NCBI GenBank assembly: GCA_964247055.1
Contig: OZ176050.1
Span: forward strand, 13,454,001-13,518,000
Length of the DNA stretch: 64,000 nt
Source: Paragordius varius
Lineage: Eukaryota; Nematomorpha
Direction: 5' to 3'
This document shows positions 38,417-60,326 of this stretch, one piece after another. A program made the position numbers and the translations under genes. The first letter of the stretch is position 1. Every line of letters starts with the position of its first letter. Under the pieces are notes generated by a model. That model saw only the letters and a list, made by a program, of their open reading frames with translations. It searched no databases and was not told the DNA's origin.

Positions 38417-41000
38417 ATGGGGCACATGGTTTTGCCGTTGGAGGATCTTACAATGGCTGGAATAGGCCCTTTAACATTAAACGAGGATCTTTTCTTTAAG
38501 GATATGGAAATTTTTTTTGAACATCATCGATCACTATTTTCTAAGGCTCTTTCAAATGACAATTATAATTGTAGCAAAGTATAATGATGCATCTTTACAT
38601 TTTTAGTGTCAAAAAATAATTAACGGTTTTGTTTACTATACGTGCCATCGCAATTTAACCAAAACTTTTGTTCCAACTTATCATGAAGATTGTTTCAATT
38701 GCGATGCTTGTAATGTCCCGTTTGACACCATATTTTATCACACCCCAGATTTCAAAAACGTGTATTGCGGTAAACACTTTTATGAAAAGTTTATGCCAAG
38801 ATGTGGTTATTGTGATAAAGTAGATTGTTTTATAATTTTTATCAGATTATTTATTCGGATAAATATGTCGTGACAGAAGATAATACATATTGGCACGTGG
38901 ATCATTTCTTTTGTCAAAATTGTCATGTTTTGCTTATTGATAAGGGGGATGAATCTTGCGATACAAATTATGTTATTTGGGAAACTCCAAACAGGAATAT
39001 ATATTTATGTTTTGATTGCTCCTACAATATCAATGAATGCATAGACAGTTTTCAGGCCGAAAACGGCGCTACTTTAAGTGATCAATTATTACAAAAATTA
39101 AAAATTACCGGCCATAATAATGAAAACCAAGAATCGAATTCAGTTTTGAGTCTTGGGAATAGTTGCTCAACCGATTTAAATAAATCAACTGGCCTTTATT
39201 ATTGGGATAATGAGGCCATCGACGATTTGGATTGCATTTCTCAAGCCCACACAAGTATACATAATTCAGATCAAGGTAATTTATTTTTTGTTTTTTAATT
39301 CAAAAATTTAAGCAATTTTTGCCTTTTTTATTTGCATACTTTAGGGTTAATTTTTAAAGAGATTTTCTTTAATATACGTAATTAAAAATGGCAAAGATTC
39401 TTAAATACTGTAATTTATTTTTAGGCAAAAATAGTAGCAATTCGGAAATCGATACTCAAACTCAGAATAATTTAATGTTATTCAAAGATGAAAAAGAATC
39501 CTATTATGAATACCCGTAAGAATATAAATTTTAACCATTAAAATTGTTCATTAATAATATCAATTTTTTTTAATTATTGGATTATATTTTTTTGTTTTTT
39601 CGCTTGTATTTTATTAAACATTATATAAGAATATAAAGGGTTGAAAAAGGTAATGAATATAAAACAATATACTTGTTAGAAGCTTTACATAAATCTCTAC
39701 ATCATATACCATTTACAGTTCTTAACAATTCAAATTCACTCCACACTAAAATAAAAAATGTGTTTTTTTAAAAATTAAAATTACCTTTATTTTTTAATAT
39801 TTTTAAACTATATAATTCTGTTAAAAATTAATATAATGCTGAAAAAATAATAAATTATATCGTAAAAATTTATTTCATATTGATGATGTTCTATATTAGC
39901 CCGAAAACATATAATTTATTTTTAGGGTGACTTTGAATTCTTTAAGGGTGAATTTAAATTTTAAATGGTATAATACATTATAATCATAAGAGTGGGGTGC
40001 GTTATTATGTTACTAAAAACAATTTAATCAATTTACTGTGAGGTCTTAAAATTTTTACCGGTTAAAAGCCTTTTATGCGTTTTATATTTTATATACAACG
40101 CTATATAAATCAATTTATAGTTTTAAGAATATATTTTCTTCAAAACAAAATAACAAATGTGATAAAACCCATATTTTACAGATACAGTAGCGAATAATAA
40201 TTGACAAAAATAGTTTAAAATTACATTTTTTTCCTATATTTGAACACTATTTATGTTTGTTTGGTTGTTTAATTATGGACAAACTTACTTATATTATATA
40301 CACTACTGTATATTATAGAATTAATGCGAACGAGCAGTCCGTGCAGGAAATTAATAAGCAGGAATTTGATTTGGAAAGTGAAACAACCACCTCGTCTCAA
40401 ACCAGTTCATCATTTGATATTTTACGGGAGTTTCGTCAATTAAAGCAACATTCTCAAACTGTGCAACAACTTGACTCTTTTAAAACTTCTGCGTCTCCTT
40501 GTAAAAAATTATTAAATGATAATATGTCGACGACATCTTTTTTAGTTACACCATCTCCCTTAAATAGAACAAAAAGTTTCAAAACTTCTTTGTTGAAACG
40601 TTTTTTTACACCAAACTCGAACCATAATAACTATGTTAAAGAAAACGTCGTTAAAAATAACGCTGGCATAAATGACAAAACTGTTTCACCCCACATAAAT
40701 TTGTTACAGTATTATGAAAATGAGGTCTTGTCCGAATCCTTAAACTCTTCGAATAAAGTTAAGCGATTACCTAGTAAAAAACCTAATATCACGCATCATG
40801 TTTCCAAATTAAAGTCCCGAAATCAAGATTTTGAAATGATGTCTTCGAGTTTTACTTATTTAGGTCCACCAAAATCATCAAACAAATCAACTATCGTTGA
40901 GAAAAATAAAACTATTTTTCCAGCTTTGCATAAAATAACGAGCCCACCTAGTACTTTGGACAAGATTTTAGAGGAATATGCGTGTGAGGAGTCAGATTAA
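38417..41000 (+). CDS. Two-LIM-domain protein, Prickle/Testin-like
   Basis: Five exons: 38417-38578, 38607-38819, 38846-39275, 39425-39515, 40319-41000; 525 aa. LIM1 spans residues ~52-111 (CSKC, then H80, CFNCDAC, CGKH) and LIM2 ~120-190 (CGYC, YWHVDHFFCQNC, LCFDC). The linker KFMPRCGYCDKIIYSD and the second LIM resemble Prickle/Testin LIM2 (PRCSACDEIIF..). LIM domains are zinc-binding protein-interaction modules. Neither a PET domain before nor a third LIM after is found; the C-terminal ~330 residues are Ser/Asn/Lys-rich and unstructured, ending EEYACEESD. The first two introns are only 28 and 26 nt. The start is the upstream of two in-frame ATGs (the other is at 38453). AATAAA signals lie at ~41088 and 41108. 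The family label is by similarity; the exact orthologue is uncertain. Confidence 0.85.
39704..39972. mobile_element. MITE family C, copy 5, in LIM gene intron
   Basis: Left end ATACCATTTACAGTTC, right end GGTGAATTTAAATTTTAAAT then GGTATAA. Inner TATTAGCCCGAAAACATATA matches other copies. Confidence 0.85.
40192..40311. mobile_element. Small element with ACAGTAG / CTACTGT ends, in LIM gene intron
   Basis: TACAGTAGCGAATAATAATT at the left and ACACTACTGTA at the right resemble the outer ends at 13825 and 14237. It stops about 7 nt before the last LIM-gene exon. Confidence 0.5.
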
Positions 41001-41245
41001 AATATGTTTACTGCATTTATCACTTAAAATTTGGCTTTTATATATGCATTTTACATTTTTAGTTAGTAATATATTTTTATATTTATGCAATAAATAGTAC
41101 ATTTCTATTAAATAAAGCACTCAATACTTATGCACGTTAAAAAATTGGCCTGGGTTTTTTTAAAGCATCTTCGTTGAGTCGTCTATTGTAGTGTTTCCAA
41201 AAGATAGAAATGTTATTTTGGAAGTGATCGGTTGGTTCACTTTTA

Positions 41246-41493
41246 CATTAAAAGTTAAAATTATACAGACAAAACGTATAACTTAAAGAGAATATTGTTT
41301 AATAAGCCTTCTCAAAACTTTAAATGGTTTAACACATAAACAACAAGGACAACCATAGGGAATGTAACTAATTTACATTACTCTGAATCCACGATAGATT
41401 GAAAAAATTAAGGTTTAAGTATGGTTATCTTTTGTGAAAGCCAGATTTGTCTTATAATTTTACGTTTTGTTTTTATAAAATTAATGTTTACTG
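41246..41493. mobile_element. MITE family E, copy 6
   Basis: Left CATTAAAAGTTAAAATTATA with CAGACAAAACGTATAA, right TTTACGTTTTGTTTTTAT with GTTTACTG; TA on both flanks. Confidence 0.8.
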
Positions 41494-42179
41494 TAATTGA
41501 CCGTAGTATCTGAGACCTTTTTGTCTATTTTTTCTATTATGTCGCTTTTGATATTTGTGTTATAAAACTGAAAAAAACGTTGCAATGCTCGTCATTAATG
41601 GGAATCAAAATACCGGTTTTTATGATAACGGGTCGCGTGGCTGTTTTTTACCCCGCAAGTTTAGAGAGCAAAATACATCGTCAACTTTTTAACGGATGTA
41701 CCAAGTCAAATGAACTTACAAATAATCCAGTTAGATAATAAAAATAACCTTTATTAAATTTAGTTTTCTTTCCACAAAATTGCTTTATTTAGGGTTTGAT
41801 AAGTATCGATTAACTCAGTGCATGCCTCTTATCATTAGATGAATGATAATTATAAAATATTGTTTTATTATTTTACTGATAAATTTTGAGCTGTGCTCAA
41901 TTCTTTTTTCAGAGTTTTTAAAAAACCCCTATCACGACAGTTTCTTTCTCGTTATTTTTGGGAACGTAAAATGTTTGTAAATATTATAATATGGTACGGC
42001 CACCAAAAAAATTTATGGCAGATTTTTGGTGAATACGCTTCTTGATTTATTTTTTGTAGTTTTATTTTACATTTGCAAGCATATATAAATATTACTTAAG
42101 ATGTATCAGTAAAAGGGTGTAGCACATCCAAGTCACCAAGACTAAAAAGACGTTCCTTACTGTCCTTTAAACACCAATA

Positions 42180-42415
42180 TATACCATTTTCAGCCCAAAT
42201 AACATTTTTTCAAGCAAACGCAATATTTTTACAAGCAAAGACAAATTTTTCCAAACAAACACAATATTTTTTAAGCAGAGACAACATATTTTCAGGCACA
42301 AACAACATTTTTTCAACCAAAGACAACTAAAAAAATCTTGGCTAGGAAAAATGTTATCTTTGGTTGAAAAGATGTTGCATTTGGTTGAAAAAGTGTTGTT
42401 GACTGAAAAAAATAT
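42180..42415. mobile_element. Element K: ATACCATTT end and ~21-bp iterons
   Basis: Starts ATACCATTTTCAGCCCAAAT followed by about six direct units of 20-21 bp built around AAGCAAAGACAACAT, then about three units in inverse orientation (ATCTTTGGTTGAAAAG, TTTGGTTGAAAAAGTGTTG), ending CTGAAAAAAATAT. Architecture parallels families C and D with different repeat sequence. Confidence 0.75.
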
Positions 42416-42649
42416 AATAAACCAAATACAGCCGTTTAGTTGTTTCGTATATGAGTGCTTCCGGGCATATTACGATGTGTTTTAAATATGTGACATGGGA
42501 ATCAGTTTTATCTGAGAAATATTTGGATATTGTATCATAAAAATTTAAGGGGTCAGCTATTATAATTATAAGATCTTTAAAAAATACTACTAAAAGTAAA
42601 TTATAAATTTGTCAATATGTTTATTATTAAGTATCTCCATATAGCAAGG

Positions 42650-42901
42650 GTTCTCCAACATGCGGTCCAAAATATTTCTGCAGCCGACGAGAAATTATAA
42701 ATACAAAACGTAATCTAAGTGAGATTGATTTTCTTAAACAAATTTTCTGAATAAATTTTTCCGATTTTGGGCAATAATGTTTTAATAAACAGTTTTATAT
42801 TTCAAATCTAATAAAATATACGTTAAAGCCCATATCAAATGCGACTCGTCGTATTTTTAATTTAACATGGGGCCCGCGAAACTTTTATGTTGATCACCCC
42901 T
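42650..42901. mobile_element. hAT-like element family G, copy 3
   Basis: CAAGGGTTCTCCAACATGCGG at one end and GGGGCCCGCGAAAC..GATCACCCCTA at the other; the interior with AAACAAATTTTCTGAATAAA matches copy 1. Flanks CCATATAG and TTATATAG resemble an imperfect 8-bp duplication. Confidence 0.7.
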
Positions 42902-43620
42902 ACCTTATATAGCGCATACTCGATTAAATCTATCCATAATTTAATCATTCTGCATAATACAATGTTACATTGGATTTATTCCCTACACCAATTATTTTGT
43001 CATACTTAATGTTGAATATACTAAGGCATATTTTATTTAATGACTGTTGTCAAATCCTTAAAACAATGATAAACAAAAATTACTGATGAGTGCTAACAAG
43101 CACGATAGTCTGCGATTACTATTAACGAAAGGGTTTCATATATCGTTTTTTATTAATAAATATCTTTCAATAATTTTCTATTTAATTTTCGTTTATCATT
43201 ATTTTACAGATTTAACAACTGTTATTACAAAACATAATCAATCCGTTACCATTATAATATTTTAATTGGATAAGTTTGTTTTTATCAGTGAGATCGGAGT
43301 TCCTTACTTTTTTAAAATAAATATATAACTCTATAATAAATCAAATGCCTTTAGTTGCCTGATATTTTTAACTGTTTTCCCTTAAAAATATCAAAGATTA
43401 GATTTTAATAAGAAAGCATCTATTTGTTAAATAATTTTGAAATTCTTAAAAAATTTAATTGACATTTTAACAGTCAACATACCCATATTAATTATCACAA
43501 TATTTAAATATTATTTTAAATTTAAATAAATAATGGTCACTAATTTTATATCAATGAAAACCTTTGTGATTTGAACATAGCCCACAAATCACGAAATTAT
43601 TAATTGTTATTTTGCATAAT

Positions 43621-44237
43621 ACATTGTAATTAATTACGGAGAATAGAATGCGGCATCTATTTATAAGTTAGAAGATTATTAGGACTTGATTGAAGTTGGC
43701 CACTTAGATACAGGATAATAGGATATATTAATTGCATTTAGTGACCTTCTGAAACCCAAACTTGTAGACAGTGTTGAATATATTCCAGTTTTAACGCATA
43801 CTCTTCAGTCACACATATAAAACTGTCTGTTTGGAAATTCATATGATGTATATAACAGTTTCAAACCAATCAGAGTTGGTAGAATAACAGAAAATTATAG
43901 CAAAATTTGACTAAATGTTATACCTCATAACAATCCTTGGTCAGGATCCTTTAACTTAATATTTTTTACTGCGGATGTAATCTCCTTATGTGCTAGAAAA
44001 TCATTATAAGTTTAGAGTCAATGGCCTTGGTTAAATTTTAATACGATCCCCAATATTTCACCAACTGTATTTGGTTCAAAAATTCTCTGCATTTCTGCTT
44101 ACAGGTGGTAAGGACAATCAACAAATTTGGGTTCCACAGAAATCTAACTAGTTCGAAAGTCCAACTATTATCAACTCCTCTTACTGTGTAATATATTGTA
44201 ATTGCCCATATAGATAAAAATCTATGTAAAAAACAAT
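43621..44237. other. Unassigned, possibly decayed coding DNA
   Basis: The plus strand has broken stretches that look translated, such as LVDSVEYIPVLTHTLQSHI and YDVYNSFKPIRVGRITENY, separated by stops. They do not match a family I know. This could be an old transposase or exons of the same unit as 45491-46441, since only the hAT-like insertion separates the two. Confidence 0.35.
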
Positions 44238-44245
44238 GTAGTAGG

Positions 44246-45482
44246 CAGTAGCGTACCGAGCATTTGCGGCAAAAGCCAATAATACAATTTAGTAAAAAAT
44301 ACAAACGTTGTAACCTAATCACCATAGATAAGACATCACAGTCATATAAATTTTAAATTTATATTTATGTCTATATCAGGGCTTCTTAAACTATGGGTCG
44401 CGTAGCAAAATTATGGGGTCGCGAGTGATAAAATTTATCAAAAATTGTTTTTTAACTTGTAAAATCTATATGTTTATAAAAATGGAAAATGCGGCTTTGT
44501 ATGTTTTCGGAAAACCGGTAGACCCATTATATCCAAATGTCGAAATTATATAATCATTAATGAATGCCCCGACAATAGCTTCGTCTTTTTTTGAATTAGG
44601 CCCCCAGTTCGGGTCCATCCCGTGTAAAAAACGGGTTTTGAAAAATCGTGTCTTTGAGACAATTATCCTGAGTGTTGGACCATTTGATTTCACATATACT
44701 TTTTTTACTTATTTCAATTGCGCCAAACATAGTCGGCTCGCTTTTTTATCGGCCCCCTTTTTACCCGCTCCCCCCGTAAAATGCCATTTTTTTCAAAAAA
44801 ATTGTCCGCAAAAATAATTTTTTGAATTATTTTTCGCCCTAGGTATGAGACCGTTTGGCCCAAGTAAACGATATATTAGTATGAATGCACCGTTTTAAAA
44901 TTTTATGAGATCATAGCTATTAAATAATGTTTCGAAATACTTTTTTATAGCGCCCCCCCCCCCCCCCCCGAGATTTTCGCTAGTTATATATAAAAATGTT
45001 TTTGTTGCATATATTGAATTGATCTTATGATAATGGCGAACAATAATGATTTAAAAAATAATTGGAAATCTAGGAGAATTTTACAATACATAAACAGAAT
45101 TATAATGCATTTTATTTAATAAAATATTAATTATATGATTTTATCACTTGGAAAGGAAAAAAGCAACTAAGAGAAAAAATATCTTTAATGTAAAAATTTT
45201 TCTGGCTTGGATATTGCAAAATATCAATTATATTATTAAAATCTATATTTTTCTTTTTCCACTCTCAACAATGTTAAGTCATTCTGTTTTATGGTACTAA
45301 TTAGGTGAATAATATAGAGTATATATTTTAAGGATTAATACTTAATTGCTGAAAAATCTCATTTGAAAGTTCTTATTATTTTTGCATAATTAAAATTTAA
45401 TTTTAAAAAATCATTTAGGCGCCCCTAAATAACGGCGCCCGGGGCATGATGCACCCCCTTGCCCCCCCTCGGTACGCCCCTG
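44246..45482. mobile_element. hAT-like element with perfect 8-bp target duplication
   Basis: Left end CAGTAGCGTACCGAG, right end inverse of CAGGGGCGTACCGAGG, flanked on both sides by GTAGTAGG (44238-44245 and 45483-45490). Length 1237 bp. It carries no transposase frame; inside are a second hAT-like end (CAGGGCTTCTTAAACTATGG at 44377), a short copy of element A and a poly-C run near 44955. It is therefore a composite non-autonomous element inserted relatively recently. Confidence 0.85.
44490..44880. repeat. Element A, copy 2 (contracted)
   Basis: Matches the start (GGAAAACCGGTAGACCCATT, CATTAATGAATGCCCCGACA) and the end (AAGTAAACGATATATTA) of the array at 4200-5535 but contains only about two of the ~160-bp units. 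Confidence 0.75.
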
Positions 45483-45490
45483 GTAGTAGG

Positions 45491-46441
45491 AATCATGGAT
45501 ATGAGAAATAATACTTATCTATCAGTTCGGCATCCAATAGATATAGAGGAGATTAAGATGTTTGTCGGTATCGTCTTTAAGGCACACTCCTTGTTCATAT
45601 TCAACTACTGCGGCCGACACGATTTAAGGGCATACGAATTAAGAGATAAGTGAGTGTGTACAAAATGGTCGCCAAAAAAAGGGCTGAAAGAAAGATTTCT
45701 GTCTTAAAAGCTATGCACCATATAATACTTATAAATATTTTATAGCTATCTGACTTTGCAGATTACTTTAGATAATTATATAAAAACAGTAAATAAATAA
45801 TTCAGGGCCATAATAGGCCGTAGCGGTCGTGCCAATGTAGCTCAACATCATGCTGTCGCTATAACAAATTTGCCATCCCTTAATACTGGCTCCTTTTTTT
45901 AAAGGTAGATAGTCCTATTGTTAAATGTTTATAAAATAAGGTGCGATGGTTGATAAGCATGTATAGGTAAATCAAGGTAAGTACCTGGATATTTTATATT
46001 AATATGTATTTTATCATAACTAAAATCTATGATTTTAAAGTATCAATATATCAGATAAGTTAATACGACTTTAATTTTTTTACAAAATTATATTTAGCTT
46101 AATAAATTATATCCATGTCTTGTCATAGACATTTAGAGCAGTATATGCCTGTGCGTCATCCAGATATCCAGAAAAAGGTGTCACTGGCTCGCTCCTTACC
46201 GTCACCATCGACACATGACCTATGGCTTTCCTATGCTTTAACACGCCTTAGGGCAGACCTGGAACATCTGCGGCACAGGTTTGGTAGTTTTATATAAACA
46301 CTGAATTCTTATCATTGAGGAGTTCAATGTATTAAAAAAATATGTAATCTTTCCATTACATCTTACAGACGTTCGGTAAGGTCAAGCGACATCTTTGAAT
46401 TGGATAGGCTACACCCTGATAACCCCCTTAATATTTCTTAA
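45491..46441 (+). CDS. Unrecognised coding fragments, possible multi-exon unit
   Basis: Three pieces look coding by base composition. 45491-45649 encodes RNNTYLSVRHPIDIEEIKM and FKAHSLFIFNYCGRHDLRAY, followed by a good donor GTGAGT. 46129-46279 (or from the ATG at 46115) encodes HLEQYMPVRHPDIQKKVSLA and LSYALTRLRADLEHLRH. It joins in frame across an 89-nt intron to 46369-46441, which encodes RSVRSSDIFELDRLHPDNPL and a stop. Joining 45649 to 46129 is also phase-consistent. I do not recognise the protein. EEIKMFVGIV faintly recalls the start of piggyBac transposase domains, but the rest does not follow. It could be a rapidly evolving host gene or a domesticated or decayed transposase. The hAT-like insertion lies directly upstream in the same frame. 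Confidence 0.3.
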
Positions 46442-46486
46442 AATAATTATTAGATATATTACGCATAAATTCTCTTCTTTTCATGT

Positions 46487-46558
46487 GGTCCCATGGTGTA
46501 ATGGCTAGCACTTTGGACTTTGAATCCAACAATCCGAGTTCGAATCTCGGTGGGACCT
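46487..46558 (+). tRNA. tRNA-Gln (anticodon TTG)
   Basis: 72-nt cloverleaf: acceptor GGTCCCA with TGGGACC and discriminator T, D-arm GTGTAATGGCTAGCAC, anticodon loop CTTTGAA with anticodon TTG, and T-arm CGAGTTCGAATCTCG. Boxes A and B are intact and a T-run follows. Very close to canonical animal tRNA-Gln. It lies just after the unrecognised coding fragments. Confidence 0.97.
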
Positions 46559-47391
46559 AATTTTTTATTTTTTTAGATTAAATTTTTACCACATATCTTG
46601 TGAAGATATTCTTAATATATCCTTTATTTAGCAAGCGATTGAAATTATGATTTTTTGCATGAATCACCCAATTTTTTTGACATGGCAAAACGTTTAAAAT
46701 AACAAATGTACAAACTTTTTAAACATTGTTAACATTACAAAATTAAAAATTAATTTAACATAGATCGAAACCGGAATTGATTAGTTTTTTTGGTTCGGGT
46801 TATTAACGGTTTCAAGCGAATTTTTTTGCCAAGGTTTATTTTTACCCAGTTATTTTAATCTATAAATTAGCAATAATTAATATTTTAGAATGCGATTAAA
46901 TAGCTATAAATAATTCAAAGTTATTTTTTATTTTTTTAAGTAATTTTTAATGTAATTATAAAAAAAATGATAAAATGGAAATTATTTTTTTAATACGGTT
47001 TTGGTTAAAAAAGGTATCGATTTTAGGTACTAAACGAAGCTCCTCTAATACATCCAATCTCTGATAATCTATTAGGGCAGTATTGTAAAAACTAAAAGAA
47101 AAATGTTTTTTTTTTCAAAAAAGGCAGCCATACTTTACTGCCTTGATTTTTTCTATATAATTAAGTTACAACAAAATATATAATTAAGTTATGTTACTCT
47201 AATTAACATCCTTATTTCGCACCAATAATATGAGTTTCAAAAACGTATTTGTTTAAAAATATAATAAAGTAGAGCATTTTTGAGCCTTACGAGACTCATC
47301 CTTATGATATGCTTAAAAAGCTAAAACACATTATAATTTTAGGTGTTTTCTCGCAATGATTGCTCCGCATATTAAAATGTTAATATACCAT
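46559..47391. other. Intergenic, no gene seen
   Basis: AT-rich sequence between tRNA-Gln and MITE D1. No coding or RNA feature recognised. Confidence 0.6.
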
Positions 47392-47826
47392 TTGCATTTC
47401 AATAGTGTCCTTGAACAGTTCAAGTTGGTCCTTGAACAGTTCAAGTTGGTCCTTTTTTCAATTGAACAAAATTATTGACTTTTAAATGTTTTTAATGAAA
47501 AATTTCAATTAATAACCCAGAAAACTTATATATTTTTTCATTTCGTGTTAAAATCTTATAAATATCCAAAATTATTGTAAGAAATTAATAAAGATATACG
47601 GTTTCTCAAAGATTAAGAGTTGATATCGATTTAAAATTTATGTTAAATAATTAAAAATAGGTAAAAACAATAAAATAGATGAATTATTAACGATTTAACT
47701 TATAAAAGTTAAAAACAAAATAAAAAAGTCAAAGGACCAACTTGAAGTGTTCAAGGACCAACTTGAATTGTTCAAGGATCAACTTGAAGTGTTCAAGGAC
47801 ACTCTTGAAGTGCAAATGGTATATAC
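47392..47826. mobile_element. MITE family D, copy 1
   Basis: Ends ATACCATTTGCATTTCAA and TTGAAGTGCAAATGGTAT. Next to each end stand direct 21-bp units built on GTCCTTGAACAGTTCAAG (two on the left) and its inverse (three on the right). AT-rich non-coding centre. Confidence 0.85.
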
Positions 47827-48575
47827 AGATTTTTAGATACTGTTAATCCCATAACTATAGCTGCGCGGATTTTTAGTCTAAAATTGTTCGGCATATTTAT
47901 TTTTAATAAAATACATATTAAATTATATTACTTTTTTTGTAATATCATATTTTAGAGCAATGCCCAAATTTTTTGTCTATCCGCCCTTTCCCGATTTAGA
48001 TTGAGTTTTTTTTAATTATTTCTCCATTTTCTGCCGTTATATCAGACACAGTCTTGAGCTAAAAGCTAACAAAAAAATCTCTGTGTCGAAAGATTTCAAA
48101 ATAAATCAGACAAATTTGAACTTGTAGTGCGGTTAAAAACTGCACAGGTACCGGTTCTAAACATATATGCTGGATCCAATTAAATTTTCCAGGTTTCGTT
48201 TTATGTGTTTAAGTTCCGGGCTAAGATTAATCCTTCTCCCATTGATTTTTTTCAATGAATACATTTAATTGAACAAAAAATAAAAATTGAAACCAATTTT
48301 TAAGTCTATAATATTTTAGTATATACATAGTGTAATTATTGATTTGGATAATATATTAAAAACCGAATTTATTGAATGAATGCAACAAAATACAATATGT
48401 AAATAAATTATGGCTTCATAAAAGTTAATTAATTTAATTTTGGGTGTAATCAGAAAATAAATAGAATTATATATTAAGGGGAAAAACAAAAATTATTAGT
48501 TGTAAGATAATATAAAATTTAGTTTTTGTTGTTTTTTCCATAAATAAACTATTCATGTTTCAATTATCTATCTAT
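47827..48575. other. 3' flank of kinase gene
   Basis: Contains the likely kinase-gene poly(A) signal (AATAAA on the minus strand at 48367-48372), about 200 nt past the stop. No other gene seen. Confidence 0.6.
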
Positions 48576-60244
<11,669 letters not shown>

Positions 60245-60326
60245 TCTACTCAGTCAGTAAAGCTTTGCCTGGATAAACAACCCAACTGTTGTAAGGTGTG
60301 TTATTATGAACACATGAATACGGGGC
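60245..60326. promoter_or_regulatory. Putative bidirectional promoter kinase/TDP1
   Basis: 82 bp between divergent start codons, relatively GC-richer than its surroundings (CTTTGCCTGGATAAAC, CCCAACTGTTG). No TATA box is evident in either direction. Confidence 0.5.

Larger units (their letters stand above)
41001..43620. other. Intergenic with several mobile elements
   Basis: Holds MITE E6, element K and hAT-like G3, listed separately. I see no gene between them. Confidence 0.6.

Noticed and set aside
44377-44402. hAT-like terminus CAGGGCTTCTTAAACTATGG
   Set aside because: No matching opposite end was found, so I did not call a separate element.
44466-44817. Frames on both strands at 44.5-44.8 kb
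   Set aside because: They lie in element A units, which are present non-coding at 4.2-5.5 kb.
45806-45899. Possible extra exon with GRSGRANVAQHHAVAITNLP
   Set aside because: Phase would fit, but there is no usable donor before a stop, and its start resembles the CAGGGCCATAA end of a DNA element seen near 3.3 and 59.5 kb.
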